NCBI GenBank assembly: GCA_028873815.1
Contig: JAPPNN010000084.1
Span: 1 to 32,706, forward strand
Reading direction: 5' to 3'
DNA from: Gemmatimonadota bacterium
GTDB lineage: Bacteria; Gemmatimonadota; Gemmatimonadetes; Longimicrobiales; Gaopeijiaceae
Length of the DNA: 32,706 nt
The position numbers were made by a program, and so were the translations under genes. Below, one piece after another: positions 1 to 9,188 of this stretch; the stretch's first letter is position 1; every line of letters begins with the position of its first letter. The notes beneath the pieces were generated by a model that did not search any database, was not told the DNA's origin, and saw only the letters and a program-made list of their open reading frames with translations.

Positions 1-85
1 TCACCTCTCGCGCCTCTCCTGGTTCAGGCTCATCTCCGTATTGGAAAAGACTGGCTGCCGGAACGGCTCGGTGTATTATCCACTC

Positions 86-1804
86 ATGAGACCACTCCCT
101 CTCGCCGCACTCCTCCTCCTGCCCCTCGGCGCGCGCCCCGCCGAGGCGCAGCCCGTGCTGGGCATCGTCGTCGAGGAAGGGACGGGCATGCCCGTGATGG
201 GCGCGATGGTCATGCTCTTCACCGATGGCGGCGAGCGGGTGGACCGCATGCTCACCAACGTCGCGGGGCGGTTCGCGCTGGACGCCCGCGCCCCCGGGCC
301 CCACTACCTCACGGTGGAGCGGATCGGTTACACCACGCTGACCACCGATCGCTTTACGGCTGGCCCCGACGACCTCTACCTCACCATCGACGTCCCGATC
401 GAGCCCGTCGCGCTCACCGGCCTCGACGTCGCAAGCGGCCGCCGCTGCGAGGTCAGGCCCGAGGAGGGGCGGGTGACGGCCCGCGTCTGGGACGAGGTGC
501 GCAAGGCCCTGACGGCGGAGGCGTGGACGCGCGAGGCCGCCCTGTACCGCTACACGCTGGCGCGCTTCTCGCGGGCCCTGGACCGGGACGGCGACAACGT
601 GATCGCGGACACGACGCGGATCACCACAAACCGGGAAGCGGCCTTTGTGTCGGCACCGATCGAGCGACTCGCGGCCGAGGGGTTCGTGCAGGCGGAGGGC
701 GATTCCGCCACCACCTACCACGCACCCGATGCCGGGGCGCTGATCTCGGACGTGTTCCTGGACACCCACTGCATGGGAGTGCGGGAAGGCGACGACGGCC
801 GCATCGGCCTGACCTTCGAGCCGATCCCCGAACGCCGGGTTCCCGACATCGCCGGCGTCCTCTGGGTGGACGCGGCGACCGGCGAGCTGGACCGGCTGGA
901 ATACGACTACCGGAACCTGATCCGCTCCAGCGAGATCGGGGACGCGGGCGGTGAGGTCTCGTTCGTCCGCCTTCCGAACGGCGCCTGGATCGTCGGTGAC
1001 TGGAGGATCAGGATGCCGCGCCTGGAGTCGATCCTCGGCATCATCCGCCGCTACGGATACCACGACGAGGGGGGCGTCACCCGCGCCGTCACCGACAATC
1101 GCGGCCGCGCCGTGCTCGACGCCGAGGCCGGCACCATCTTCGGCGTGGTGACTGATTCAGTCGGGACGGGACCGCCGGGCGAAGCCATGTTCGTCGACAT
1201 TCCCGGCACCGCCACCGGCATGATCCCGGACGGCGATGGCTCCTTCCTGTTCAGCGGCCTGGATGCAGGGCGCCACGTCGTGCGGCTGCAGCGTCCGCTT
1301 CTCTCGTCATGGGGACTGGCGGCCGCCGAAGTCGCAGTTGACGCCGAACTCGGCGAAGTCGCCTATGTGCGGGTGCGCGCGCCGTCGGTTGCCGATGTGC
1401 TGGCGTCGTCCTGTGGCGGGGCACCGCGGCCGCCCGCGACGGCGGCGCTGCTGGGCCGGATCACCACACCGGACGACGCGCCGGCGGGCCCGGCGCGCGT
1501 GACCGTGCGCTGGCCAGCCGCGACCGGCTACAGCCCGACCGGCCCCGCGACCCCGCACGACCCTTCCGGCCAGGCGGGACCGGCCTGGGAGATCGGCCGG
1601 GACGGCCACTTCGCCACCGCCACCACGACAACGGACGCGAGGGGCCTCTTCCTCCTCTGCGACCTGCCGCCGGGCCTGCGCCTCGCGGCCACCATCGGCC
1701 GCCCCGGCGCCGAACCGACCGTTCACACGACGATCTTCATCGAACCCGGCGTCCCTGCGGTGGTCAGGCGCATCGTGATGTCAACTTTGATTTACATGAT
1801 GTAA
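86..1804 (+). CDS. Secreted carboxypeptidase-regulatory-like domain protein
   Basis: This 572-residue protein starts with a clear signal peptide (MRPLPLAALLLLPLGA, ending near the AEA-Q site), so I chose the ATG at 86 over an in-frame upstream ATG at 41. Residues about 20-90 look like a carboxypeptidase-regulatory (transthyretin-like) beta-sandwich with the pattern GxVxxxxTGxPVxGAxV...GRFxL. Two more copies of this fold appear near residues 349-425 and 452-550. The middle region has no fold I recognise. Proteins like this are exported and are common in Gemmatimonadota and Bacteroidota, where they are usually annotated only by the repeat domain; no catalytic residues are visible. The last codons (MSTLIYMM and stop) lie inside an AT-rich palindrome, so the original C-terminus may have been altered by that sequence. 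Function unknown. Confidence 0.8.
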   Translation: MRPLPLAALLLLPLGARPAEAQPVLGIVVEEGTGMPVMGAMVMLFTDGGERVDRMLTNVAGRFALDARAPGPHYLTVERIGYTTLTTDRFTAGPDDLYLTIDVPIEPVALTGLDVASGRRCEVRPEEGRVTARVWDEVRKALTAEAWTREAALYRYTLARFSRALDRDGDNVIADTTRITTNREAAFVSAPIERLAAEGFVQAEGDSATTYHAPDAGALISDVFLDTHCMGVREGDDGRIGLTFEPIPERRVPDIAGVLWVDAATGELDRLEYDYRNLIRSSEIGDAGGEVSFVRLPNGAWIVGDWRIRMPRLESILGIIRRYGYHDEGGVTRAVTDNRGRAVLDAEAGTIFGVVTDSVGTGPPGEAMFVDIPGTATGMIPDGDGSFLFSGLDAGRHVVRLQRPLLSSWGLAAAEVAVDAELGEVAYVRVRAPSVADVLASSCGGAPRPPATAALLGRITTPDDAPAGPARVTVRWPAATGYSPTGPATPHDPSGQAGPAWEIGRDGHFATATTTTDARGLFLLCDLPPGLRLAATIGRPGAEPTVHTTIFIEPGVPAVVRRIVMSTLIYMM

Positions 1805-1816
1805 ACTGAAGTTGAC
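1780..1816. repeat. 37-bp palindrome overlapping the stop codon of the first gene
   Basis: GTCAACTT (1780-1787) pairs with AAGTTGAC (1809-1816), and TTTACAT (1791-1797) pairs with ATGTAAA (1799-1805) around a single central G at 1798. The three intervening positions on each side are two G-U wobbles and one mismatch. The stop codon TAA (1802-1804) is inside it. It could be an operator, a transcript-end hairpin or the scar of a small palindromic insertion. Confidence 0.7.
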
Positions 1817-1828
1817 AATTAGAACGTG

Positions 1829-1891
1829 TTAGGCGGTGATCTAAATTTAGGATGCATCCTAATTTTAGGTCATGTGCTAACAATGTCTAAC
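1829..1891. promoter_or_regulatory. AT-rich cluster of TTAGG/CTAAC half-sites with a 28-bp palindrome
   Basis: The core palindrome at 1841-1868 is centred on GGATGCATCC and extends to CTAAA/TTTAG arms with one mismatched pair. TTAGG occurs at 1829-1833, 1847-1851 and 1865-1869, CCTAA at 1858-1862, and CTAAC at 1877-1881 and 1887-1891. This AT-rich island sits in very GC-rich DNA directly upstream of the dehydrogenase gene at 1980. A multi-site operator for that gene is the simplest reading. No regulator gene is adjacent. Confidence 0.4.
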
Positions 1892-1979
1892 GATCAGGTC
1901 TCCAGTCGGTGAGGGAGTACACACACCGGAGCCCCGGCCAGGCTTGCTCCCTCTCTTCCGGCGCGGTTAACGTGGCTCC

Positions 1980-2771
1980 ATGAACCGAATTCGAGGACAG
2001 ACCGCGGTCATCACGGGCGCGACCGCGGGCATCGGCGAGGCGTGCGCCCGGACCCTGGGCGAGGCGGGTGTCCACGTGGTGCTGATCGGCCGGCGGGCGG
2101 AGCGGCTGGAGGTGCTGGCGGCCGAGATTGCGGCCGAGAATGGAACCCGGACGCTCCCCTACCCGCTCGACGTCCGCGACCGCGCGGGCGTGAGCGACTT
2201 CATCGCGTGGCTGGACGACGAAGGGCTGAACGTCGACATCCTCGTCAACAACGCCGGGCTGGCCCGCGGCCTCGACGCCGTGCAGGACGGCGACCACGAC
2301 GACTGGGACGAGATGATCGACACCAACATCAAGGGCCTCCTCAACATGACGCGCGCCATCCTTCCCGGGATGATCGCGCGGGACTCGGGGCACGTGGTCA
2401 ACATCGGCAGCATCGCCGGCCATTGGGTCTACCCGAACGGGGGCGTCTACTGCGCGACCAAGTACGCCGTGAGGGCGCTGACCGAGGGCGCGAACGTGGA
2501 TCTCGTCGGCACGAAGGTGCGCATGTCGAGCGTCGATCCCGGCCTGGCCGAGACCGAGTTCTCGGTGGTGCGTTTTCGGGGTGACGAGGACCGCGCCCGT
2601 AGCGTGTACGAGGGCACACAGCCGCTGGTGGCCGAGGACATCGCCGATGCGGTCCACTACGTGGTCAACACTGCGCGGCACGTGAACGTGCTGCACCTGG
2701 TGATGATGCCGACGGTGCAGAGATCGCCGTACGTGCTGGCACGCGAGCTGGCCGGCGGCAGCGAGGACTGA
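1980..2771 (+). CDS. SDR-family NAD(P)-dependent oxidoreductase (YdfG-like)
   Basis: This is a classical short-chain dehydrogenase/reductase of 263 residues, the family's usual length. The Rossmann cofactor motif TGATAGIG is at residues 12-19, and the basic pair after strand 2 (GRR, 37-39) suggests NADP(H). NNAG is at 90-93. The catalytic set N116, S144, Y157 and K161 (YCATK) is intact. The overall pattern is closest to the YdfG group, which oxidises serine and 3-hydroxy acids, but substrate cannot be read from sequence. The start has no Shine-Dalgarno sequence, yet the protein begins just before the first beta strand as expected. It lies 6 bases upstream of the hydrolase gene at 2778 and is probably co-transcribed with it. 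Confidence 0.9.
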   Translation: MNRIRGQTAVITGATAGIGEACARTLGEAGVHVVLIGRRAERLEVLAAEIAAENGTRTLPYPLDVRDRAGVSDFIAWLDDEGLNVDILVNNAGLARGLDAVQDGDHDDWDEMIDTNIKGLLNMTRAILPGMIARDSGHVVNIGSIAGHWVYPNGGVYCATKYAVRALTEGANVDLVGTKVRMSSVDPGLAETEFSVVRFRGDEDRARSVYEGTQPLVAEDIADAVHYVVNTARHVNVLHLVMMPTVQRSPYVLARELAGGSED

Positions 2772-2777
2772 GGGCCG

Positions 2778-3773
2778 ATGGCGAAGATCCCGGCACTGGT
2801 GGGCGTCGTGCTCGCGGGCACGGTCGGGTTTGCGGCGGCGTCGCCGGACCTCCCGCTGGGACTCGCGCCCGCCGCGGATAACTCGCCCGAACCGACGGCC
2901 GAGCCAGCCCACGCCCCGCCACCCTGGGGATTCGTGGGCCATGAAATGGCTGCGGCGGTCGCCGTCGCCGCGCTGCCGGACGAAATGCCCGACTTCTTCC
3001 GCCACGCGGGGCCGCAACTGGTGCACCTCAACCCCGAGCCGGACCGCTGGCGGGTCTGGGAGCAGCGCGAGATGGATCAGGCCTTCTCCTACGACCACTA
3101 CGTCGACCTGGAGAACCTCCCCGACGGGGCGCTCGATGCCCCCGACCGGTTCGAGTACCTCGCCATGCTCTACGACGCTGAACTGGCGAAGCCCGAGCGC
3201 GACGGGGGGTTCCTGCCCTTCCGGATCGTCGAGCTCTACCAGCGGCTGGTCTCCGGGTGGCGCCGGTGGAGGGTTGAGGAAGACTCCGGCCGGCGCGAGT
3301 GGATCGAGGAGCGCATCGTCAACGACGCGGGCGTCCTCGGGCACTACGTGACGGACGCATCGCAACCGCACCACACCACGATCCACTTCAACGGCTGGGA
3401 CCTCGAGACGCCCAACCCGGAGGGGTACACGCGGGACAATCAGTTCCACGCTCGCTTCGAGCGCTTTTTCGTGGAGGCGCACGTGACCCAGGGCGATGTC
3501 GCGGCGCATGCAAGCGCGGGGCCGCCGCGCTCGGTGGCCGGGTCGGCGCGGGAAGCCGTGCTGGCCCACATTCAGGAGGCGCACGCGGAGGTGGAGACGC
3601 TGTACCGGCTGGACCGGGACGTGGGCTTCGATCCCGAGCAGCCGGCCCACCCGGCTGCGAAGGACTTCGCCGCCGTGCGACTCGCGGCGGGTGCCGACAT
3701 GCTGGCCGCCCTGTGGTGGTCCGCGTGGCTGGAGAGCGCGTCGCCGGTCGAGCGGGGCGGGGAGGACCGATGA
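2778..3773 (+). CDS. Zinc-dependent phospholipase C / S1-P1 nuclease family protein
   Basis: This 331-residue protein has a signal peptide (residues 1-22) and the metal-site pattern of the phospholipase C/P1 nuclease fold. The visible ligands are W50 and H55 (WGFVGHE), D106-H107 (YDHYVD) and the core H189-x3-D193-x2-QPH (196-198). A later HARFE segment fits the final helices. In the family the zinc-binding Trp is the mature N-terminus. Here it is residue 50, preceded by a proline- and alanine-rich stretch (about 23-49) that could be a removable propeptide, as in Bacillus phospholipase C. Likely exported and active on phosphodiester bonds in lipids or nucleic acids; which one cannot be told. 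GAGGG upstream of the ATG serves as ribosome site. Its 3' end overlaps the next gene by four bases. Confidence 0.8.
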   Translation: MAKIPALVGVVLAGTVGFAAASPDLPLGLAPAADNSPEPTAEPAHAPPPWGFVGHEMAAAVAVAALPDEMPDFFRHAGPQLVHLNPEPDRWRVWEQREMDQAFSYDHYVDLENLPDGALDAPDRFEYLAMLYDAELAKPERDGGFLPFRIVELYQRLVSGWRRWRVEEDSGRREWIEERIVNDAGVLGHYVTDASQPHHTTIHFNGWDLETPNPEGYTRDNQFHARFERFFVEAHVTQGDVAAHASAGPPRSVAGSAREAVLAHIQEAHAEVETLYRLDRDVGFDPEQPAHPAAKDFAAVRLAAGADMLAALWWSAWLESASPVERGGEDR

Positions 3774-4519
3774 GCGGCGGGGCGGCGCGGCGCGTCGCCG
3801 GGATCGTTCTCGCGGCGGGCTCCTCGACGCGCATGGGCGCCAACAAGCTGCTCCTGGAGCTGGACGGCGAGGCCGTGGTGCGCCGCGCGGCCCGCACCGC
3901 GAGCGCCGGCGGGCTGGATCCGGTCGTGGTCGTCACGGGGCACGAGCACGAGGCCGTGACGGCCCAATTGCACGGTTTGGGCGTGACGGCTGTTAACAAT
4001 GCAGAACACGCGAAGGGCACCCACACGTCGGTCGCGGCGGGGGTTGCATCGGTCCGGGGAGACTGCGATGCCGTGGTGGTGGTGCTGGCGGACATGCCCT
4101 TCGTGACCCCCGCGATGCTGCGCGAGGTCGTCGCGCGCTACGGGGTTGCTGGCCACAACCGCTCGCGCCCGCCCCCGAACTCGCGCCCGCCTCTGGTGGT
4201 GTCGCGCTACGGCGGCGACGTGACCGCTCCGCCGATCCTGTACGACCGCGCCCTGTTCGGCGAACTCGCGACCATGGACTCGCGCTGCGGGCGCGCGGTC
4301 GTGCGGCGCCACCTGGACGAAGCCGTCCTGGTCGACTGGCCGGCCGAAGCGTCCCGGGACCTCGACCGCCCGGAGGACTATGAGGGAGCGCTGGAGGAGT
4401 TGGAGCGGGTGCGCGAGGGGGCAGGGCCGGCGCGCGAAGAGCTGGAGCGGGCAGACGAGCCTGGGGGGACACGCGGCGGACTGGGCCGAACGCTCGAGGA
4501 GGCGACCGCACATGGATAG
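3770..4519 (+). CDS. mocA: MocA-like molybdenum cofactor cytidylyltransferase
   Basis: The protein (249 residues) opens with the nucleotidyltransferase signature LAAGSSTRMGANK (14-26). It has a metal-binding aspartate in VVVVLADMP (D108) and the family's closing DLDRPEDY motif near residue 198. MocA enzymes add CMP from CTP to molybdopterin, giving the dinucleotide cofactor used by xanthine- and CO-dehydrogenase-type enzymes. The start at 3770 forms an ATGA overlap with the preceding gene. After the catalytic domain there is an unusual tail of about 45 residues rich in Glu, Arg and Gly, which the family normally lacks. Overlap by eight bases with the XdhC-like gene indicates translational coupling. 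The obvious client is the CoxL enzyme encoded 14 kb downstream; the clade could also be a generic MobA-like transferase. Confidence 0.85.
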   Translation: MSGGAARRVAGIVLAAGSSTRMGANKLLLELDGEAVVRRAARTASAGGLDPVVVVTGHEHEAVTAQLHGLGVTAVNNAEHAKGTHTSVAAGVASVRGDCDAVVVVLADMPFVTPAMLREVVARYGVAGHNRSRPPPNSRPPLVVSRYGGDVTAPPILYDRALFGELATMDSRCGRAVVRRHLDEAVLVDWPAEASRDLDRPEDYEGALEELERVREGAGPAREELERADEPGGTRGGLGRTLEEATAHG

Positions 4520-5492
4520 GCACCTGCTCGACGTTGCCGCCCGGCTGCTCGACCAGCGGCGGCCCTACGCGGTGGCCACCGTGGTGCGGCGCGAGCGCCC
4601 CAGTTCCGCGACGCCCGGCAACACGGCGCTGATCACCGGCGACGGCACCGTGCACGGGTTTATCGGCGGCAGTTGCACGCAGCCCGAAGTCGTGCGGCAC
4701 GCCCTCGCCGCGCTCGGCGACCGCAATCCGCGACTGCTCTCTTTCGGTGGCTCGCCGGACGGCCGCGACGATATGGTGATGGTTCCGATGGCCTGTGGCA
4801 GCGAAGGGAAGGTCGAAGTGCACGTCAATCCTGTGTTTCCCGCGCCTCAATTGATGGTGGCCGGCGAGTCGCCGATCGCACGGGCCGTTGCCCGGCTGGG
4901 CGAGGCAATGGGCTACGAGGTCGCCGACGGGCTGGGTGGGCTGGGGGGCGCGGCGGCGGAGAGCGCGGGGGCCGAGCGTGCGCCGGGGGCCCGGCTGTAC
5001 GCCGTCGTCGCGACCATGGGGCAGGGCGACGAAGAGGCGGTCGAACAGCTCATCGCCGCGCGGCCCGACTACCTGGGCGTCGTGGTGTCGCCAAAGCGCA
5101 TGCTCCAGGTGCGGGAGTACCTGGCTGGCCGGGGTATCTGCGGCAGCCGCATCGCGGAGGTGCATGGTCCCGCGGGGCTCGACATCGGGGCCGAGCGTCC
5201 CGAGGAGGTCGCGGTGAGCATCCTGGCGGAGATCGTGGCGCTGGGGGCGATCGAGACGCGGGCGGCGGGTGAAGCCGGCGAGGCGCGGGCGGCGGAGGAG
5301 GCCGCAGAGGCGGACGCGATACCCGCAGGCGCACCTGCATCCGCGACGGACCCGGTCTGCGGAATGACCGTCGCTGCCGACGGATCGCGGCCCTCCTTCA
5401 CCTATCAGGACAACACGTACCACTTCTGCTGTCCGGGGTGTCGCGCGCGGTTTGAGGCGGATCCGGCGGCGTACCTGGCGGCGGCGGGGTAG
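4512..5492 (+). CDS. XdhC/CoxF-like molybdoenzyme maturation factor with C-terminal YHS domain
   Basis: Residues about 8-75 match the XdhC_CoxI domain (RRPYAVATVV...GxxxFIGGSCTQPEV), and about 103-255 form the Rossmann XdhC_C domain, ending in GLDIGAERPEEVAVSI. XdhC proteins bind molybdenum cofactor, promote its sulfuration and hand it to the apoenzyme. An alanine/glutamate linker then leads to a YHS domain at 280-322 (DPVCGMTV ... YHFCCPGCRARFEADP), a small Cys-containing metal-binding module known from copper-handling proteins. CO dehydrogenase needs a Cu-S-Mo centre, so a metal-binding tail on this factor is suggestive, though that link is inference. GAGGAGG nine bases before the ATG is a good ribosome site. 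Neighbours are mocA and a CoxD-type ATPase. Confidence 0.85.
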   Translation: MDRHLLDVAARLLDQRRPYAVATVVRRERPSSATPGNTALITGDGTVHGFIGGSCTQPEVVRHALAALGDRNPRLLSFGGSPDGRDDMVMVPMACGSEGKVEVHVNPVFPAPQLMVAGESPIARAVARLGEAMGYEVADGLGGLGGAAAESAGAERAPGARLYAVVATMGQGDEEAVEQLIAARPDYLGVVVSPKRMLQVREYLAGRGICGSRIAEVHGPAGLDIGAERPEEVAVSILAEIVALGAIETRAAGEAGEARAAEEAAEADAIPAGAPASATDPVCGMTVAADGSRPSFTYQDNTYHFCCPGCRARFEADPAAYLAAAG

Positions 5493-5502
5493 CGGGCGGG
5501 CG

Positions 5503-6492
5503 ATGAGGCCTGAGATTCGGCGGCTGCAGGCCGACATGCGCGGGTTCGATTATGTGGCCGAGCCCGCGATCGTGACGGCGGTGCACCTCGCGCGGGCGAT
5601 GGAGAAGCCGCTGCTCGTGGAGGGGGACGCGGGGGTCGGGAAGACCGAGATCGCGAAGGTCGTGGCGGGGGTCATGGGGACCGAGTTGATCCGGTTGCAG
5701 TGTTACGAGGGACTCGACGTCAACACGGCGCTGTACGAGTGGAACTACCAGAAGCAGCTGCTGCGGCTGCGGATCGCGGGCGAAGCAATGGCTGGATCGG
5801 ACGGCGGGCGGGCGGCCTCCGGGGACGACCTCGAGGACCTCATCTTCGGCCGGGCCTACCTGCTGGAGCGGCCGCTGCTGCGGGCGATTACGCGGGTGGA
5901 CGCCGCACCCGTTCTGCTGATCGACGAGATCGACCGCGCGGACGAAGGGTTCGAGGCCTTTCTCCTGGAGGTGCTGTCCGATTTCCAGGTCACGATTCCC
6001 GAGCTGGGCACGATCCGGGCCGCCCACCGGCCGCTCGTGTTCCTGACCTCCAACCGCACGCGCGAGATCGGGGACGCGCTCCGGCGGCGCTGCCTCTACC
6101 TCTACATCGAGCATCCCACGTTCGAGAAGGAGGTCGAGATCGTTCGGGCGAAGGTGCCGGGGATCGCGGAGCGCTTGTCGGAGGAGATCACCTGTTTTGT
6201 TCAGGCGCTGCGCCAGCGGCAGCTCATGAAGCCGCCGGGGGTCGCGGAGACGCTGGATTGGGCGCGGGCGCTGATCACGCTACATCGGGACGGACTGGAT
6301 GCCGAAGTCGTCGGCGAGACCCTCGGGTGCCTGGTGAAGGACCGGCACGACATGCGGGAGCTGGCGGTGGGGGAGGTAGAGGCGCTGCTCGGCGGTACCG
6401 ACACCGCCAAGCTTGGTACGTCTCCCGGGCTGATCCGGCGCATGGACGACGATTTCGACGAACCGCTGGCCGATTTCGCGGAACACCAGTGA
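5503..6492 (+). CDS. coxD: CoxD-type MoxR AAA+ ATPase
   Basis: This is a 329-residue single-domain AAA+ protein of the MoxR/CoxD group. Walker A is GDAGVGKTE (41-49), Walker B is LLIDEID with D141-E142, sensor 1 is in [17 protein letters not shown], and the lid follows. In CO oxidisers CoxD acts as an ATP-driven chaperone that helps install sulfur and copper at the Mo centre, usually with the VWA protein CoxE. CoxE here is far away, at 15808. I chose the ATG at 5503 because upstream in-frame codons lie inside the preceding gene. The gene sits 10 bases after the XdhC-like gene, in the same maturation operon. A general MoxR chaperone role cannot be excluded, but the context makes CoxD the better name. 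Confidence 0.8.
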   Translation: MRPEIRRLQADMRGFDYVAEPAIVTAVHLARAMEKPLLVEGDAGVGKTEIAKVVAGVMGTELIRLQCYEGLDVNTALYEWNYQKQLLRLRIAGEAMAGSDGGRAASGDDLEDLIFGRAYLLERPLLRAITRVDAAPVLLIDEIDRADEGFEAFLLEVLSDFQVTIPELGTIRAAHRPLVFLTSNRTREIGDALRRRCLYLYIEHPTFEKEVEIVRAKVPGIAERLSEEITCFVQALRQRQLMKPPGVAETLDWARALITLHRDGLDAEVVGETLGCLVKDRHDMRELAVGEVEALLGGTDTAKLGTSPGLIRRMDDDFDEPLADFAEHQ

Positions 6493-6527
6493 GCGCGGCT
6501 GCTCGCTGACACCTGCCTCAATCCCTC

Positions 6528-6555
6528 TTGATCCCCTATCCCGCGCTTCTGTAAC
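6528..6555 (+). promoter_or_regulatory. Possible promoter of the frd operon
   Basis: TTGATC (6528-6533) and TGTAAC (6550-6555) are separated by 16 bases in the 139-base gap between coxD and frdA. This is the only reasonable sigma-70-like pair in the gap. The remaining leader is C-rich and holds no Shine-Dalgarno sequence before the frdA ATG. Confidence 0.3.
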
Positions 6556-6631
6556 TTCCACGCGTGACTGCTGCAATTCGACCTTCAACCTCCCGGCGCC
6601 CTCTCCGGCCCGCCGTCCCCCGGCCCCAGGC

Positions 6632-8431
6632 ATGAGCCACGGTACGACACACGAGCACGACGTGATCATCATCGGTGGCGGCGGGGCGGGACTCCGCGCG
6701 TCGATCGCGATCGCGCAGGAGAATCCGTCGTTTTCGGTAGCCTGCGTGTCGAAGGTCTATCCGATGCGGAGCCACACGGTTACGGCCGAGGGAGGCGCCG
6801 CGGCGTCGATCAAGCCGAACGACACGCTGGAAGACCACATCTACGACACGATCAGCGGGGCCGACTGGCTCGCCGACCAGGACGCGGTGGAGTACTTCGT
6901 CCACCAGGCCCCCCCGGAGATGGTCCAGCTGGAGCATTGGGGCTGTCCCTGGAGCCGGGAGCCCGACGGGTCCGTCGCGGTCCGCCCCTTTGGCGGGATG
7001 AAGATCGAGCGCACGTGGTTCGCGGCCGACAAGACCGGGTTCCACATGCTCCACTCGCTCTTCCAGACCACGCTCAAGTACGGCAACATCGTCCGCTACG
7101 ACGAGCACTTCGCGACCCGGCTGCTGATCGACGACGACGGGCGTTGCCGCGGGTGCGCCGCGATTGAGCTGCACACGGGGCGGGTGAAGGCGATTCTGGG
7201 CAAATCGGTGATCATCTGCACGGGCGGCGCGGGGCGAGTCTTCCCGTTCACGACCAACGGCGCGATCAAGACCGGGGACGGCATGTCCATGGCCTACCGA
7301 GCCGGCGTGGCGCTGAAGGACATGGAGTTCATCCAGTACCACCCGACGGGCCTGCCGGGCACGGGCATCCTTATCACCGAGGCCTCCCGTGGAGAGGGCG
7401 GCATCCTGGTCAACAAGGACGGCTACCGGTACCTGCAGGACTACGACCTCGGCCAGCCGCTCGACGTCAGCGACCCCCGGCATCCGCTGAAGCGCGCGAT
7501 GGAGCTGGGGCCGCGGGACAAGCTGAGCCAGTGCTTCATCAAGGAGCGTTGGGCGGGCAGGACAATAGAGACGCGGGACGGGCACGTGGTTCACCTCGAC
7601 CTGCGGCACCTGGGCGAGGCCAAGATCGACAAGCGGATCCCGTTCGTGCGCGAGCTTGCGCGCAGCTACGCCGGGATCGATCCGGTGCACCAGCCGATCC
7701 CCGTGCGACCGGTCGTGCACTACGTGATGGGTGGCATCGACGTCGACTCCAACTCGGCGACGACCATTCCGGGACTGTACGCGGCTGGCGAGTGCGCGTG
7801 CGTCTCGATCAACGGCGCGAACCGGCTGGGGTCGAATTCGCTGACCGAGCTGCTCGTGTTCGGCGCGCAGGCGGGGAAGCACGCGGCCCGGTTCGCGATG
7901 GACCACCCGGACTACAACGTGTCGGCGCTGGAGACGCAGGCCGAGGACGAGGGGGCCCGCGTGCGGCGCGCCTTCTTCGACGCGCCGCGGAAGGGCGGGG
8001 AACGGATCGTGACCCTGCGCACGGAACTGCACGAGGCGATGGAAAACGGCGCCGGCATCTACCGCGACGCCGAGTCGCTGGAGGCGGCGTGCGCGACCGT
8101 GGCCGACCTGCAAGAGCGCTACGCCAAGCTCAACATCGACGACCGCACGCACAGCTTCAACACCGAACTGACGGCGGCGCTGGAACTGGGCTCCCTGCTC
8201 GACTGTGCCGAGGCAATGGCTCATTCAGGCCTGCAGCGCACCGAGTCGCGCGGCTCGCACCAGCGGCTCGACCACACGGAGCGCAACGACGAGGAGTTCC
8301 TCGCGCATTCGCTGGCGTTCCACCAGCCCGACGGCAGCGTTCCGCGGATCGAGTACAAGCCCGTGACGATCACCAAGTGGCCGCCCGGCGCGCGTACCTA
8401 CGGTGCCGGATCGGGACTGAAGCGGGAATAG
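6632..8431 (+). CDS. frdA: Fumarate reductase/succinate dehydrogenase flavoprotein subunit
   Basis: This 599-residue protein follows Escherichia coli FrdA closely. The dinucleotide-binding motif [12 protein letters not shown] is near residues 12-23. The covalent-FAD histidine is H48 in VYPMRSHTV. The substrate-site segments YHPTGLPG and [19 protein letters not shown] are intact, as is the late FAD region GLYAAGECA...NRLGSNSL. The wording around these motifs is FrdA-type rather than SdhA-type. The enzyme interconverts fumarate and succinate at the cytoplasmic face of the membrane, using quinone through FrdBCD. The organism could run it in either direction. The ATG at 6632 has no ribosome site, but the Rossmann strand begins ten residues later, as expected. 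FrdB follows after four bases. Confidence 0.95.
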   Translation: MSHGTTHEHDVIIIGGGGAGLRASIAIAQENPSFSVACVSKVYPMRSHTVTAEGGAAASIKPNDTLEDHIYDTISGADWLADQDAVEYFVHQAPPEMVQLEHWGCPWSREPDGSVAVRPFGGMKIERTWFAADKTGFHMLHSLFQTTLKYGNIVRYDEHFATRLLIDDDGRCRGCAAIELHTGRVKAILGKSVIICTGGAGRVFPFTTNGAIKTGDGMSMAYRAGVALKDMEFIQYHPTGLPGTGILITEASRGEGGILVNKDGYRYLQDYDLGQPLDVSDPRHPLKRAMELGPRDKLSQCFIKERWAGRTIETRDGHVVHLDLRHLGEAKIDKRIPFVRELARSYAGIDPVHQPIPVRPVVHYVMGGIDVDSNSATTIPGLYAAGECACVSINGANRLGSNSLTELLVFGAQAGKHAARFAMDHPDYNVSALETQAEDEGARVRRAFFDAPRKGGERIVTLRTELHEAMENGAGIYRDAESLEAACATVADLQERYAKLNIDDRTHSFNTELTAALELGSLLDCAEAMAHSGLQRTESRGSHQRLDHTERNDEEFLAHSLAFHQPDGSVPRIEYKPVTITKWPPGARTYGAGSGLKRE

Positions 8432-8435
8432 GACG

Positions 8436-9188
8436 ATGGACGCCAAGGATACCATGACGCTGGAGATCTTCCGGTATCATCCGGAGACCGACTCCGAGCC
8501 GCGCTTTCAGCCTTACGAAGTCCCGTACAACGAGGACTGGGTCGTCCTGGACGCGATCAACTGGATCAAGGACCACGTCGACGGCTCGCTGACCCACCGC
8601 TGGAGCTGCCGCATGGGTGTTTGCGGGAGCTGCGGGATGATGGTGAACGGCGAACCGAAGCTGACCTGCGCCGCGTTCCTGAAGGACTACTACCCGTTCG
8701 GGATCAAGGTGGAGCCGCTGGTGAACTTCGCCGTGGAGCGGGACCTGGTGGTCGACATGGACGGGTTCATGGACAAGCTGCAGGAAGTGAAGCCGTACAT
8801 CATCCGCGACGACGTGAACGACACGTCCGAGGGCGAGTACCGGCAGTCGCCCGCCCAGCTGGCCCAGTACAAGCAATACTCGATGTGCATCAACTGCATG
8901 CTGTGCTACGCGGCGTGTCCCGTGGCGGGCCACGAGGACGAGTTCCTGGGCCCGGCGGCGCTCGCGCTCGGCCACCGCTACAACAAGGACTCGCGGGACC
9001 AGGGGCAGGCCGAGCGGCTCGACGTCATGCTGGCGGGCGAGGCGATCTGGGGCTGCACCTTCGTGGGCGAGTGCACGGTGGTGTGTCCGAAGCACGTGGA
9101 TCCGGCCGGCGCGATCCAGCAGGCCAAAGCCATGGCGGCGCAGGAGTTTTTCAAGGGCTTCGTGATGCCGAAGGGGACGGGCGCATGA
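8436..9188 (+). CDS. frdB: Fumarate reductase iron-sulfur subunit
   Basis: This 250-residue protein has all cysteines of the three clusters of FrdB. The [2Fe-2S] ligands are C58, C63, C66 and C78. The ferredoxin part carries C151, C154, C157 and C161 (CINCMLCYAAC) and C207, C213 and C217 (CTFVGECTVVCPKHVDP), which share out as [4Fe-4S] and [3Fe-4S]. It passes electrons between the flavoprotein and the membrane quinone site. Spacing and wording match E. coli FrdB almost position by position. It ends in an ATGA overlap with frdC. An in-frame ATG six codons later is a possible alternative start. Confidence 0.95.
   Translation: MDAKDTMTLEIFRYHPETDSEPRFQPYEVPYNEDWVVLDAINWIKDHVDGSLTHRWSCRMGVCGSCGMMVNGEPKLTCAAFLKDYYPFGIKVEPLVNFAVERDLVVDMDGFMDKLQEVKPYIIRDDVNDTSEGEYRQSPAQLAQYKQYSMCINCMLCYAACPVAGHEDEFLGPAALALGHRYNKDSRDQGQAERLDVMLAGEAIWGCTFVGECTVVCPKHVDPAGAIQQAKAMAAQEFFKGFVMPKGTGA

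Noticed and set aside
1887..3650. A 587-codon minus-strand frame opposite the dehydrogenase and hydrolase genes
   Set aside because: Both plus-strand genes have full catalytic motifs; the minus frame has none.
6528..6541. FNR-like site (TTGAT) before frdA
   Set aside because: Only the left half-site is present; the expected ATCAA four bases later is missing.
6536..8224. A 562-codon minus-strand frame opposite frdA
   Set aside because: Shadow of frdA with arginine- and histidine-rich composition and no family wording.
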